Source: Flavonifractor sp052065355 (GTDB lineage Bacteria > Bacillota > Clostridia > Oscillospirales > Oscillospiraceae). Taken from it: 64,000 nucleotides of DNA. A model generated the notes under the pieces. The model saw only the letters and a list, made by a program, of their open reading frames with translations, was not told the origin of the DNA and did not search any database. The stretch lies in NCBI RefSeq assembly GCF_052065355.1, contig NZ_JBQHUF010000002.1, forward strand, positions 186,001 to 250,000, written 5' to 3'. Positions within the stretch are counted from its first letter, which is position 1. Each line of letters starts with the position of its first letter. The translations under genes were made by a program, and so were the position numbers. This document shows positions 56,035-64,000 of this stretch, piece by piece.

Positions 56035-56583
56035 ATGTCTCGAATCGGAAGAATGCCGATCTCCATCCCCGCCGGTGTGGACGTGAAGATCGAAGCCGGT
56101 AACCTGATTACCGTGAAGGGGCCCAAGGGCACTCTGACCCAGCAGCTCCACCCCAACATGACCATCACCCAGGAGGGCGATGTGATTCATGTGACTCGTC
56201 CCAATGACGAGAAGGAAAACCGCAGCCTCCACGGCCTGACCCGCACCCTGCTGCACAACATGATCGTGGGCGTCACCGAGGGCTTCAAGAAGGAGCTGGA
56301 CGTGAACGGTGTTGGTTACCGTGTGGCCAAGGAAGGCAACAAGCTGGTTATGAACCTGGGCTTCTCCCATCAGGTCACCATGGAGGAGATCGATGGCATC
56401 AGCATCGAGGTTCCCAGCGCCAACAAGATCGTCATCAGCGGCGTCGACAAGCAGAAGGTGGGCCAGTTTGCCGCCGAAGTGCGTGAGAAGCGTCCCCCCG
56501 AGCCTTACAAGGGCAAGGGCATCAAATACACTGACGAGGTCATCCGCCGCAAGGAAGGCAAGACCGGCGTCAAGAAGAAATAA
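56035..56583 (+). CDS. rplF: 50S ribosomal protein L6
   Basis: Protein of 182 residues near the sarcin-ricin loop, with two repeats of the same fold: SRIGRMPISIPAGVDVKIEA, then GVGYRVAKEGNKLVMNLGFS and the C-terminal RPPEPYKGKGIKYTDEVIRR. AAGGAGGGAG precedes the ATG. Confidence 0.97.
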   Translation: MSRIGRMPISIPAGVDVKIEAGNLITVKGPKGTLTQQLHPNMTITQEGDVIHVTRPNDEKENRSLHGLTRTLLHNMIVGVTEGFKKELDVNGVGYRVAKEGNKLVMNLGFSHQVTMEEIDGISIEVPSANKIVISGVDKQKVGQFAAEVREKRPPEPYKGKGIKYTDEVIRRKEGKTGVKKK

Positions 56584-56597
56584 GGAGGTGTGCCACT

Positions 56598-56957
56598 ATG
56601 ATCAACAGACCCGATACCAACGCTCAGCGGCTTAAGCGCCACAAGAGAGTGCGCGGCAAGATTTCCGGCACGCCCGAGCGTCCCCGTCTGAACGTGTTCC
56701 GCAGCAACACCAACATCTATGCCCAGATCATCGACGATGTGACCGGCAAGACTCTGGTGTCTGCTTCTTCCCTGGAGAAGGGCTTTGAGGGCAAGGGCTC
56801 CGACTGCGAGGCCGCCAAGAAGGTTGGCCAGGCTGTCGCTGAGCGCGCCAAGGCCGCCGGCATCGAGACCGTCGTGTTTGACCGCGGCGGCTACGTGTAC
56901 CACGGCCGCGTGCAGGCCCTGGCCGAGGGCGCCCGTGAGGGCGGCCTGCAGTTCTAA
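56598..56957 (+). CDS. rplR: 50S ribosomal protein L18
   Basis: 5S rRNA-binding protein of 119 residues: RLKRHKRVRGKISGTPERPR, LNVFRSNTNIYAQIIDD and the end FDRGGYVYHGRVQALAEGAR. AAGGAGGTGTG precedes the ATG. Confidence 0.97.
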   Translation: MINRPDTNAQRLKRHKRVRGKISGTPERPRLNVFRSNTNIYAQIIDDVTGKTLVSASSLEKGFEGKGSDCEAAKKVGQAVAERAKAAGIETVVFDRGGYVYHGRVQALAEGAREGGLQF

Positions 56958-56975
56958 GGGAGGAGGAAAAGATAA

Positions 56976-57476
56976 ATGGCTCGTTTTGAAAGAGAACCCA
57001 GCGAGTTTACCGAGAAGCTCGTTTCCCTCAACCGCGTGTCCAAGACCGTTAAGGGCGGCCGCGTCATGAAGTTCGCCGCTCTGATGGTGGTGGGCGACGA
57101 GAAGGGCCGTGTGGGTTTCGGCACCGGTAAGGCCGCCGAGGTCCCTGAGGCCATCCGCAAGGGTATTGAGGATGCCAAGAAGAACCTGGTGACCATCACC
57201 ACTTCCGGCACCACCATTCCCCATGAGGTCATCGGCGAGTTCGGCGCCGGCCGCGTGCTGCTGAAGCCCGCTGCCCCCGGTACCGGCATCATCGCCGGCG
57301 GCCCCGTCCGCGCTGTCATGGAGGCCGCTGGCATCCGTGATATCCGCGCCAAGTGCCTGCGCTCCAACAATCCGCAGAACGTGGTCTCCGCCACCTTCGA
57401 GGGCCTGAAGGCTCTCCGTGGTCCCGAGGAGGTCGCTCGCATCCGCGGCAAGAGCGTGGACGAGATCGTAGGTTAA
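56976..57476 (+). CDS. rpsE: 30S ribosomal protein S5
   Basis: Decoding-accuracy protein of 166 residues: KLVSLNRVSKTVKGGRVMKF, VVGDEKGRVGFGTGKAAEVP, GAGRVLLKPAAPGTGIIAGG and the VMEAAGIRDIRAKCLRSNNP region. The spectinomycin-loop Lys/Gly residues (VSKTVKGGR) are intact. Stop and rpmD start are separated by 14 bp. Confidence 0.97.
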   Translation: MARFEREPSEFTEKLVSLNRVSKTVKGGRVMKFAALMVVGDEKGRVGFGTGKAAEVPEAIRKGIEDAKKNLVTITTSGTTIPHEVIGEFGAGRVLLKPAAPGTGIIAGGPVRAVMEAAGIRDIRAKCLRSNNPQNVVSATFEGLKALRGPEEVARIRGKSVDEIVG

Positions 57477-57490
57477 GGAGGGCCGTGAAC

Positions 57491-57673
57491 ATGGCTAATC
57501 TGAACATCAAGCTGGTCAAGAGCCTGAACGGCCGCATCGCCAAGCATAAGGCCACCGCCGAGGCTCTGGGGCTGCGCCACATTGGCGACACCACCGTACA
57601 GCCCGATAACGAGGCTACCCGCGGCAAGATTGCCCACATCGGCTATCTGCTGCAGGTGACCGAGGAACAGTAA
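57491..57673 (+). CDS. rpmD: 50S ribosomal protein L30
   Basis: Small protein of 60 residues: NIKLVKSLNGRIAKHKATAE, LGLRHIGDTTVQPDNEATRG, then the KIAHIGYLLQV strand. AAGGAGGGCC precedes the ATG at 57491; a longer upstream frame lies in rpsE and is not coding. Confidence 0.96.
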   Translation: MANLNIKLVKSLNGRIAKHKATAEALGLRHIGDTTVQPDNEATRGKIAHIGYLLQVTEEQ

Positions 57674-57686
57674 GGAGGTGCGCGAA

Positions 57687-58127
57687 ATGAATCTGCATGA
57701 TCTGTCTCCCGCTGCCGGCTCCAACCCCAAAGCTTACCGCAAGGGCCGCGGCAACGGTTCCGGCAACGGCAAGACTGCCGGCCGCGGTCAGAAGGGCCAG
57801 TGGTCCCGTTCCGGCGGCGGCGTCCGCGTGGGATTTGAGGGCGGCCAGATGCCTCTGACCCGCCGCATCCCCAAGCGCGGCTTCAACAACATTTTTGCTA
57901 AGCCCCTGGAGGCCATCAACGTGTCCGCCCTGGAGAAGTTCGAGGACGGCGCTGTGGTCAACGTGTGCGACCTGCTGGAGAAGGGCATCCTCTCCAAGTG
58001 CGAGTACGGCTACAAGGTGCTGGGCAACGGCACCCTGACCAAGAAGCTGACGGTCCGTGCCTCCGCTTTCTCCGCCTCCGCCAAGGAGAAGATCGTGGCG
58101 GCCGGCGGAAAGTACGAGGTGGTATAA
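57687..58127 (+). CDS. rplO: 50S ribosomal protein L15
   Basis: Protein of 146 residues: MNLHDLSPAAGSNPKAYRKG, the Gly/Arg-rich loop GNGKTAGRGQKGQWSRSGGG, and GGQMPLTRRIPKRGF. ATG at 57687 follows TAAGGAGGTG; the earlier GTG-like start would add three residues. The end supplies GAGGTGG to secY, which starts directly after the stop codon. Confidence 0.96.
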   Translation: MNLHDLSPAAGSNPKAYRKGRGNGSGNGKTAGRGQKGQWSRSGGGVRVGFEGGQMPLTRRIPKRGFNNIFAKPLEAINVSALEKFEDGAVVNVCDLLEKGILSKCEYGYKVLGNGTLTKKLTVRASAFSASAKEKIVAAGGKYEVV

Positions 58128-59471
58128 GTGATCGAAACCATCCGTAACGCGTGGAAGATCGCCGAGCTGCGCAAGAAGATCCTCTTCACTGTGTTTGCTC
58201 TGCTGATCTTCCGGCTGGGCTCTGTGGTTCCCGTGCCGTTCATCGACAGCGAACTGCTGGGCAACACCCTGAACAGCATGGGTGGTATCTTCACCCTGCT
58301 GGGCACCATGAACGGCACCGCCTTCTCCATGGCAGCCGTCTTCGCCCTGGGCGTACAGCCGTATATCAACAGCTCCATCATCATCCAGCTGCTCACCGTT
58401 GCCATCCCCGCTCTGGAGCGTCTCCAGCGGGACGGCGGCGAGGAGGGCCGGAAGAAGCTCGCGGCCATCACCCGTTACGTCACTGTGGCCATCGCCCTGC
58501 TCCAGGGCTTCGGCTACTACACCTTGATCCGCACCCAAAACGACGGTGCTCTGCTGGACACCGCCGGTCTGCCCGGCTGGTGGGCTGCCATCGTCATCAT
58601 CCTGTGCTTCACCGCCGGTTCTGCCTTTGTTATGTGGCTGGGTGAGCAGATCACCGAGTTCGGCATCGGCAACGGCATCTCCATCATCCTGTTTGCCGGT
58701 ATCCTGTCTCGTGTGCCTTCCATGGTGTACACCATGTATCAGGGCATCAGCTACAATCTGCAGGGTATCACCGAGGATGCTAACGGCAACAAGCTGTTCA
58801 CCCTGCCCTGGTGGGGCGCCATCCTCATCATCATTGGCATGCTGGCCATCGTGGTGCTCATTGTGTTCATCCAGAACTCCGAGCGCCGCATCCCCGTGCA
58901 GTACGCCAAGCGCGTGGTGGGTCGGAAGATGTATGGCGGTCAGACCAGCCACATCCCCCTGAAGGTGAACATGAGCGGCGTTATGCCCATCATCTTCGCC
59001 CAGGCGATCGCCTCTCTGCCCGCTACCATCGGCATGTTCTTTGGTAAGAGTGTCGAGAGCGAGGGCGCTTGGGGCGCTTTCCTCCGCGTGTTCAACACCA
59101 CCAGCGTGGTGTATATCGTGATCTATTTCCTGCTCATCGTGGGCTTCAGCTACTTCTACTCCAGCATGCAGTTCAACCCGGTGGAGGTGGCCAACAACCT
59201 GAAGAAGAACGGCGGCTTTATTCCCGGCTTCCGTCCCGGCAAGCCCACCGCCGACTTCATCCACAAGGTACTGGGTAAGATCACCATGTTCGGCGCCCTG
59301 TACCTGGCTGTCATCGCCATCGCGCCCATCATCACCGGCGCGGTCATTGGTCAGCAGAGCCTGGCCATCGGCGGTACCTCTATCATCATCGTGGTAGGCG
59401 TGGCCCTGGAGACCACCAAGGCTTTGGAGGCTCAGATGCTCATGCGGCATTATAAGGGCTTCCTCGAGTAA
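58128..59471 (+). CDS. secY: Preprotein translocase subunit SecY
   Basis: Channel-forming subunit of the Sec translocon, 447 residues with ten predicted membrane helices. Markers: the plug/TM2 region SMGGIFTLLGTMNGTAFSMA, QPYINSSIIIQLLTVAIP, the cytoplasmic QNSERRIPVQYAKRVVGRKM, and the TM10/C-tail VVGVALETTKALEAQMLMRH. It begins with GTG directly after the rplO stop (TAAGTG), so translation depends on coupling. Confidence 0.97.
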   Translation: MIETIRNAWKIAELRKKILFTVFALLIFRLGSVVPVPFIDSELLGNTLNSMGGIFTLLGTMNGTAFSMAAVFALGVQPYINSSIIIQLLTVAIPALERLQRDGGEEGRKKLAAITRYVTVAIALLQGFGYYTLIRTQNDGALLDTAGLPGWWAAIVIILCFTAGSAFVMWLGEQITEFGIGNGISIILFAGILSRVPSMVYTMYQGISYNLQGITEDANGNKLFTLPWWGAILIIIGMLAIVVLIVFIQNSERRIPVQYAKRVVGRKMYGGQTSHIPLKVNMSGVMPIIFAQAIASLPATIGMFFGKSVESEGAWGAFLRVFNTTSVVYIVIYFLLIVGFSYFYSSMQFNPVEVANNLKKNGGFIPGFRPGKPTADFIHKVLGKITMFGALYLAVIAIAPIITGAVIGQQSLAIGGTSIIIVVGVALETTKALEAQMLMRHYKGFLE

Positions 59472-59485
59472 GAGGAGATTTTATC

Positions 59486-60118
59486 ATGAAGATCATCCTG
59501 TTAGGCGCCCCGGGCGCCGGTAAGGGGACCCAGGCGGATATCATCAGCGCTAAGCTGAACATCCCCACCATCTCTACCGGCAACATTCTCCGCGCGGCCG
59601 TGAAGGCGGGTACGCCCATCGGTCTGCAGGCAAAAAGCTATATGGACGCAGGCAAGCTGGTTCCCGACGAAGTCATCATCGGCATCATTGAGGAGCGGCT
59701 GGCCCAGGCCGACTGCGCCAACGGCTTCATTCTGGACGGGGTGCCCCGCACCATCGCCCAGGCTGAGGCTCTGGAGCAGCACGGCATCCGTTTTGACGCG
59801 GTGCTCTCTCTGGAGATCGCCGACAGCGTCATCGAAGAGCGGATGACCGGACGCCGGACCTGCCACACCTGCGGCGCCACCTATCATGTCAAGGCGGCTC
59901 CTCCCCAGAAGGAAGGGGTCTGCGACAAGTGCGGCGGCGAGCTGGAGCAGCGCAAGGATGACCAGCCGGAGACTGTACGCCACCGGCTGGAGGTCTACCA
60001 CAATGAGACCGAGCCTCTGAAGGACTTCTATCAGGCCCACGGGGTGCTGATGATCGTTCCCGATATGGGCGGCATTGAGGAGACCAACGATAAGATCATG
60101 GAACTTTTGGGGAAGTGA
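59486..60118 (+). CDS. adk: Adenylate kinase with zinc lid
   Basis: Interconverts AMP, ADP and ATP; 210 residues. P-loop GAPGAGKGTQ (7-16), AMP-binding STGNILRAAVK, and GFILDGVPRT. The lid carries CxxC pairs (CHTCG and CDKCGG), a zinc-stabilised form common in Gram-positive bacteria. Usual position between secY and map. Its stop overlaps an in-frame GTG of map. Confidence 0.97.
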   Translation: MKIILLGAPGAGKGTQADIISAKLNIPTISTGNILRAAVKAGTPIGLQAKSYMDAGKLVPDEVIIGIIEERLAQADCANGFILDGVPRTIAQAEALEQHGIRFDAVLSLEIADSVIEERMTGRRTCHTCGATYHVKAAPPQKEGVCDKCGGELEQRKDDQPETVRHRLEVYHNETEPLKDFYQAHGVLMIVPDMGGIEETNDKIMELLGK

Positions 60119-60123
60119 CTGAG

Positions 60124-60882
60124 ATGGATATGATCTCGCTCAAATCCCCTCGGGAGATCGACTGTATGCGCCGGGCCGGGCGGCTGACCGCCCAGGCCCG
60201 AGCGCTGGCCGGCTCCATGGTGCGGCCCGGTATCACTACTCATGAGATTGACACTGCGGTGCGCAAATTCATCGAAAGCCACGGCGCAAAGCCCTCTTTT
60301 CTGGGGTACGGCGGTTTTTCCGGCTCGGCCTGCATCTCCGTTAACGAGCAGGTGATCCACGGCATCCCCGGTCCCAGGAAGCTGAAGGAGGGCGACATCG
60401 TCAGCATTGACGTGGGCGCTTACCTGGACGGCTTCCATGGCGACTGCGCTGCCACCTTCCCCTGCGGGGAGGTCAGCGAGGAGGCCATGCGGCTGATCCG
60501 GGTCACCCAGCAGAGCTTCTGGGAGGGCATCAAATTTGCCCGTCCCGGTCAGCGGGTCTACGACATTTCCCACGCAGTCCAGCAGTATGTAGAGGGCAAC
60601 GGCTTCTCCGTAGTGCGGGACTTTGTGGGTCACGGCGTGGGCGCCAAGCTCCATGAGGCACCTGAGGTGCCCAATTTCGGCCCCGCGGGCCATGGCGCCC
60701 GGCTGCAGCCGGGTATGACCATTGCGGTGGAGCCCATGGTATGCGCAGGCGACTGGCGGGTGAAGGTATTGAAGGACGGCTGGACTACGGTGTCCGCCGA
60801 CGGCAGCCTGACCGCCCACTATGAAAACACCATTCTCATCACCGACGGGGAGCCAGAAGTGCTTACCGTAGCGGAGGACTGA
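60124..60882 (+). CDS. map: Methionine aminopeptidase, type I
   Basis: Removes N-terminal Met from nascent proteins; 252 residues. Metal ligands: two Asp in SIDVGAYLDGFHGDCAATF, His in VGHGVGAKLHE, Glu in AVEPMV and Glu in HYENTILI; substrate His is in IPNFG-type context (VPNFGPAGHG). ATG 60124 is preferred to GTG 60115, though both are possible. No N-terminal zinc-finger extension. Confidence 0.96.
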   Translation: MDMISLKSPREIDCMRRAGRLTAQARALAGSMVRPGITTHEIDTAVRKFIESHGAKPSFLGYGGFSGSACISVNEQVIHGIPGPRKLKEGDIVSIDVGAYLDGFHGDCAATFPCGEVSEEAMRLIRVTQQSFWEGIKFARPGQRVYDISHAVQQYVEGNGFSVVRDFVGHGVGAKLHEAPEVPNFGPAGHGARLQPGMTIAVEPMVCAGDWRVKVLKDGWTTVSADGSLTAHYENTILITDGEPEVLTVAED

Positions 60883-60884
60883 GA

Positions 60885-61163
60885 ATGGAGCTGGAACGAC
60901 CGGAGATCGTCCGCTCCCTGGCGGGACACGACAGGGGCGGGTTGTTCTGCGTACTGGGAGCCGACGGCCCCTATCTGCTGCTGTGTGACGGCAAGCGGAG
61001 AAGGGTGGAGGCGCCCAAGCGGAAGAAGGCCGTCCACACGGCCCCTGCCGGGGACTTTCAGCATCCCGTACTGGAGAAGCTCCGTGCGGGGATCCCCACC
61101 AGCAACCGCGAGGTACGGAGGGCGCTGGCCGCTTTCCGAGCTGAGGAATCAAGGAGGGTATGA
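60885..61163 (+). CDS. KOW-domain RNA-binding protein (L14e-like)
   Basis: Small protein of 92 residues between map and infA, the place where many Firmicutes encode a KOW/L14e-like protein. The N-terminal ~55 residues form the KOW-type barrel (EIVRSLAGHDRGGLFCVLGA; YLLLCDGKRRRVEAPKRKK), followed by a helical tail. The exact function is unknown; RNA or ribosome binding is inferred from the domain and the neighbourhood. Confidence 0.8.
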   Translation: MELERPEIVRSLAGHDRGGLFCVLGADGPYLLLCDGKRRRVEAPKRKKAVHTAPAGDFQHPVLEKLRAGIPTSNREVRRALAAFRAEESRRV

Positions 61164-61167
61164 CGCT

Positions 61168-61386
61168 TTGGCGAAGGACGATATGATCGAAGTGGAGGGC
61201 ATCGTGACCGAGTCCCTTCCCAATACCACTTTCAAAGTGGACATCGGAAACGGCCATATCATTCTGGCTCACATCTCCGGCAAGCTGCGGATGAACTTCA
61301 TCCGCATCCTGCCCGGCGACAAGGTGACAGTCCAGATGTCCCCCTACGACGTGACAAGAGGCCGGATCACCTGGAGAAGCAAGTGA
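61168..61386 (+). CDS. infA: Translation initiation factor IF-1 (TTG start)
   Basis: OB-fold factor of 72 residues that binds the A site during initiation. TTG at 61168 with AAGGAGGG nine bases upstream gives exactly the standard length and N-terminus (AKDDMIEVEGIVTESLPNTT). The only nearby ATG (61160) runs into a stop at once. Conserved ILAHISGKLRMNFIRILPGD and SPYDLTRGRITWR-like end (YDVTRGRITWRSK) are present. Confidence 0.95.
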   Translation: MAKDDMIEVEGIVTESLPNTTFKVDIGNGHIILAHISGKLRMNFIRILPGDKVTVQMSPYDVTRGRITWRSK

Positions 61387-61486
61387 GGCCCGGGCCTCTG
61401 AACAGGAACCAACAACGACCGGTGCGGGACAGCGGGGCCTTGCCTCCGCCGCGCCGGGGCCATAAAGGCATTCAAGGAGGTTTATC

Positions 61487-61600
61487 ATGAAAGTAAGACC
61501 GTCCGTGAAGCCCATGTGCGAAAAGTGCAAGATCATCAAGCGCAAGGGCAAGGTCATGGTAATTTGCGAAAACCCCAAGCATAAGCAGAGACAAGGTTAA
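61487..61600 (+). CDS. rpmJ: 50S ribosomal protein L36
   Basis: Protein of 37 residues with the zinc ligands Cys11, Cys14, Cys27 and His32 (KPMCEKCKIIKRKG, ICENPKH) and the canonical start MKVRPSVKPMC. TTCAAGGAGG precedes the ATG by seven bases. This is the zinc (C+) paralogue. Confidence 0.96.
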   Translation: MKVRPSVKPMCEKCKIIKRKGKVMVICENPKHKQRQG

Positions 61601-61619
61601 CAGGAGGTGCTGAAACAGT

Positions 61620-61988
61620 ATGGCACGTATTGCTGGCATTGATTTGCCTAAGGATAAGCGGGTCGAGATCGGCCTGACCTATATTTACGGCATCGGGCGC
61701 ACCAGCGCCAATAAGATCCTGGCTGAGGCCGGTATCAACCCCGACACCCGCGTGAAGGATCTGACCGAGGCCGATGAGGCCAAGCTGCGCGAGATCATCA
61801 GCCACAGCTACACTGTGGAAGGCGACCTCCGCCGCGACGTTGCGATGGACATCAAGCGTCTGACCGAGATCGGCTGCTACCGCGGCCTGCGTCACCGCAA
61901 GGGCCTGCCCGTCCGTGGCCAGCGGTCCAAGACCAATGCGCGTACCCGCAAGGGTCCCAAGCGCACCGTCGCTAACAAGAAGAAGTAA
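61620..61988 (+). CDS. rpsM: 30S ribosomal protein S13
   Basis: Head protein of 122 residues contacting tRNA and the 50S subunit: MARIAGIDLPKDKRVEIGLT, YIYGIGRTSANKILAEAGI, the RGLRHRKGLPVRGQRSKTNA loop and a basic tail KGPKRTVANKKK. AGGAGGTGC precedes the start. Confidence 0.97.
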   Translation: MARIAGIDLPKDKRVEIGLTYIYGIGRTSANKILAEAGINPDTRVKDLTEADEAKLREIISHSYTVEGDLRRDVAMDIKRLTEIGCYRGLRHRKGLPVRGQRSKTNARTRKGPKRTVANKKK

Positions 61989-62003
61989 GGGAGGGAGAAA
62001 CAC

Positions 62004-62405
62004 ATGGCTACCGCTACCAAGGGTAAGAAGGTTATCCGTAAGCGCCGTGAGCGCAAGAATGTTGAGAAGGGCCAGGTGCATATCCGTTCCTCCTTCAACA
62101 ACACCATGGTCACCGTGACCGATATGGGCGGCAACGCCCTGTCCTGGGCTTCCTCCGGCGGCCTGGGCTTCCGCGGCTCCCGTAAGTCCACCCCCTTCGC
62201 CGCTCAGACTGCTGCTGAGACTGCCGCCAAGGCTGCCATGGAGCACGGCCTGAAGACCGTGGAGGTGTACGTGAAGGGCCCCGGCGCCGGCCGTGAGGCC
62301 GCTATCCGCGCCCTGCAGGCCGTGGGCCTGGAGGTCACCCTGATTAAGGACGTGACCCCCATCCCCCACAACGGCTGCCGTCCGCCGAAGCGCCGCCGCG
62401 TGTAA
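62004..62405 (+). CDS. rpsK: 30S ribosomal protein S11
   Basis: Platform protein of 133 residues: VHIRSSFNNTMVTVTDMGGN, GGLGFRGSRKSTPFAAQTAA and KDVTPIPHNGCRPPKRRRV. The N-terminus is highly basic (KGKKVIRKRRERKN). AAGGGAGGGAG precedes the start. Confidence 0.97.
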   Translation: MATATKGKKVIRKRRERKNVEKGQVHIRSSFNNTMVTVTDMGGNALSWASSGGLGFRGSRKSTPFAAQTAAETAAKAAMEHGLKTVEVYVKGPGAGREAAIRALQAVGLEVTLIKDVTPIPHNGCRPPKRRRV

Positions 62406-62423
62406 GAGAAGGAGGAAGAACAA

Positions 62424-63035
62424 ATGGCAAAGAATATGCAGCCTATTGTCAAGCGCTGCCGCGCGCTGGGCATTTCTCCTGCCGCCATGGGCTATGCTGG
62501 CAAGAGCAAGCAGGAGTCCAACCGCAATCCCGGCGGCCAGATGAGAAAGAAGAAGAGTGAGTACGCCCTGCAGCTGACCGAGAAGCAGAAGGTCAAGTTT
62601 GTCTACGGCGTCATGGAGAAGCAGTTCCGGATGTACTACGAGAAGGCCACCCGGATGCCCGGCAAGACCGGTGACAACCTGCTGAGCCTGGTGGAGCGCC
62701 GCCTGGACAACGTGGTGTATCGTCTGGGCTTCGCCGCTACCCGTCGTGAGGCCCGCCAGCTGGTGAGCCACGGCCACTTCACCGTGAACGGCCAGCGGGT
62801 GGACATCCCCTCCTTCCTGGTGAAGGCGGGCGACGTCATCGAGGTCCGTGAGGCCAGCCGCTCCTCCGTCAAGTTCAAGAAGCTGGTTGGCGAGGACGCT
62901 CCCACCGTGCTGCTGCCCCAGTGGCTGGAGCGGGAGAAGAACTCCCTGAAGGGCACCGTGACCAAGCTGCCCGTCCGCGAGGACGTGGATCTGCCTGTCG
63001 AGGAGCACCTGATCGTCGAGCTGTACTCCAAGTAA
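62424..63035 (+). CDS. rpsD: 30S ribosomal protein S4
   Basis: 16S rRNA 5'-domain assembly protein of 203 residues. Conserved QMRKKKSEYALQLTEKQKVK, YGVMEKQFRMYYEKA, then the S4 domain (RLDNVVYRLGFAATRREARQ, LVSHGHFTVNGQRVDIPSF). Firmicutes often regulate rpsD by S4 itself; here it lies inside the alpha cluster, upstream of rpoA. Confidence 0.97.
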   Translation: MAKNMQPIVKRCRALGISPAAMGYAGKSKQESNRNPGGQMRKKKSEYALQLTEKQKVKFVYGVMEKQFRMYYEKATRMPGKTGDNLLSLVERRLDNVVYRLGFAATRREARQLVSHGHFTVNGQRVDIPSFLVKAGDVIEVREASRSSVKFKKLVGEDAPTVLLPQWLEREKNSLKGTVTKLPVREDVDLPVEEHLIVELYSK

Positions 63036-63072
63036 GTAAGATTGTACCCTCGATTATTGGTGAGCTGTATAT

Positions 63073-63096
63073 GGCTGCGGGCCTTTGCCCGCAGCC
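63073..63096 (+). repeat. Hairpin between rpsD and rpoA
   Basis: Perfect 10-bp arms GGCTGCGGGC (63073-63082) and GCCCGCAGCC (63087-63096) with a 4-base loop and no T-run, 20 bases before the rpoA start. Possibly a processing or differential-expression element. Confidence 0.6.
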
Positions 63097-63115
63097 GCGA
63101 AAAGGAGGGTAACAC

Positions 63116-64000
63116 ATGGTAGAAATCGAGAAGCCCCGCATCGAATGTGTGGAGAACCCCGGCGACGGTTCTTACGGCAAATACGTGGTTGAGCCCCTGG
63201 AGCGCGGCTACGGCACCACTCTGGGCAACTCTCTGCGTCGCATCCTGCTCTCGTCCCTGCCCGGCACGGCGGTTACCTCCATCAAAATCGCCGGCGTGCA
63301 GCATGAGTTCTCCACCATCCCCGGTGTGAAGGAAGACGTGACGGAGATCGTCCTGAACGTCAAGAGCATCATTGCCAAGCTTCACTCCGAGGGCGTCAAG
63401 ACGGTCTATATCGAGGCCAACGGCGAGTGCGAGGTGACAGCCGGCGACATCAAGGCCGACGGCGAGGTGGAGGTCCTGAATCCCGACCTGCACATCGCCA
63501 CCCTGGGTCCCGACGCCAGCCTGAATATGGAGCTGACTCTGTCCCACGGCCGCGGCTACGTCCCCGCCGACCGGAACAAGCCGGCTCAGACCATCATCGG
63601 GCTGATCCCGGTAGATTCCATCTATACGCCGGTGCGTAAGGTCAATTACACGGTTGAGCCCACCCGCGTGGGTGATCAGACCGACTTTGACAAGCTGACC
63701 CTGGAGGTGTGGACCAACGGTACCATCACCGCCCGGGACGCCGTCAGCCTGGGTGCCCGCATCCTGTGCGACCACTTCGTCCTCTTCACCGATCTCTCTG
63801 AGACCATGGGCTCCAAGTCCACGGTGGTGGAGAAGGCGGAGGCCCAGCGGGATAAGGTGCTGGAGCTGACCATCGAGGAGCTGGACCTGTCGGTCCGTTC
63901 CTTCAACTGCCTCAAGCGTGCCAACATCAACACGGTGGAGGATCTGATCTCCAAGACCGAGGACGAGATGATGAAGGTGCGCAACCTGGGCCGCAAGTCC
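63116..64000 (+). CDS. rpoA: RNA polymerase alpha subunit, 5' part (cut by window edge)
   Basis: The first 295 of about 315 residues. The N-terminal assembly domain shows LERGYGTTLGNSLRRILLSS, GVKEDVTEIVLNVKSI and the VGDQTDFDKLTLEVWTNGTI region. The C-terminal DNA- and activator-binding domain begins about residue 245 (LELTIEELDLSVRSFNCLKR) and runs off the window in MKVRNLGRKS. AAAAGGAGGG precedes the ATG at 63116. Confidence 0.97.
   Translation, partial: MVEIEKPRIECVENPGDGSYGKYVVEPLERGYGTTLGNSLRRILLSSLPGTAVTSIKIAGVQHEFSTIPGVKEDVTEIVLNVKSIIAKLHSEGVKTVYIEANGECEVTAGDIKADGEVEVLNPDLHIATLGPDASLNMELTLSHGRGYVPADRNKPAQTIIGLIPVDSIYTPVRKVNYTVEPTRVGDQTDFDKLTLEVWTNGTITARDAVSLGARILCDHFVLFTDLSETMGSKSTVVEKAEAQRDKVLELTIEELDLSVRSFNCLKRANINTVEDLISKTEDEMMKVRNLGRKS

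Noticed and set aside
1..64000. tRNA, rRNA, CRISPR arrays, insertion sequences, integrases or phage genes
   Set aside because: None recognised by eye on either strand; no direct-repeat array with regular spacers and no transposase-like frame was found.

Overview
The window comes from a GC-rich, anaerobic, Gram-positive-type bacterium of the Clostridia, most like the gut Oscillospiraceae/Flavonifractor-Lawsonibacter group. The signs are: a Firmicutes-ordered S10-spc-alpha ribosomal cluster with zinc-type S14 and Zn-lid adenylate kinase, a short archaeal/eukaryotic-type ProS, an SLH-domain secreted protein, lipoproteins with clostridial signal peptides, and sequential GlpA/GlpB/DUF1667-like oxidoreductase genes. 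Species assignment is inference. No rRNA, tRNA, CRISPR array, IS element or prophage gene was seen.

Bases 1-19,680 hold an aldarate (glucarate/galactarate) utilisation region: the 3' part of gudD, a PrpR-N/PAS/AAA+ regulator, a tripartite TctCBA importer, garD, a nickel-pincer LarA-family homologue, an AEC transporter, a GlpA/GlpB/DUF1667-type oxidoreductase trio, garR, a DapA-family enzyme that most simply takes the place of the GarL aldolase, a MOFRL glycerate 2-kinase, a LysR regulator and a DUF362 protein. Together they can take aldarates via 5-keto-4-deoxyglucarate to pyruvate, tartronate semialdehyde, D-glycerate and 2-phosphoglycerate.

Bases 20,010-34,080 hold a second accessory carbohydrate/anion module: a phosphofructokinase-family enzyme, an SsuABC/TauABC-type ABC importer behind a palindromic operator, and one apparent nine-gene operon: sensor kinase, response regulator, divergent NagB, NagA, class II aldolase, Pgi, divergent triosephosphate isomerase, a second LarA homologue and a TSUP anion permease. 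This looks like a dedicated parallel glycolysis for an unidentified amino sugar or organo-anion. Its substrate cannot be read from sequence.

Bases 34,084-40,010 hold an SLH-domain secreted protein, proS, and (minus strand) a lipoprotein with two alpha/beta-hydrolase domains, the first apparently dead.

Bases 40,115-48,246 hold a compact, complete shikimate operon (aroF, aroB, aroA, aroC, pheA, aroK, aroQ, aroE). It is preceded by a strong promoter, a 34-codon leader peptide rich in Phe plus Tyr and Trp, and an intrinsic terminator: a classical translation-coupled attenuator. aroE is fused in frame to an aromatic-acid-exporter-like membrane domain.

Bases 48,276-64,000 hold the S10-spc-alpha supercluster from rpsJ to a truncated rpoA, including secY, adk, map, a KOW protein, infA (TTG start) and the short rpmJ. 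It begins with a long structured leader.
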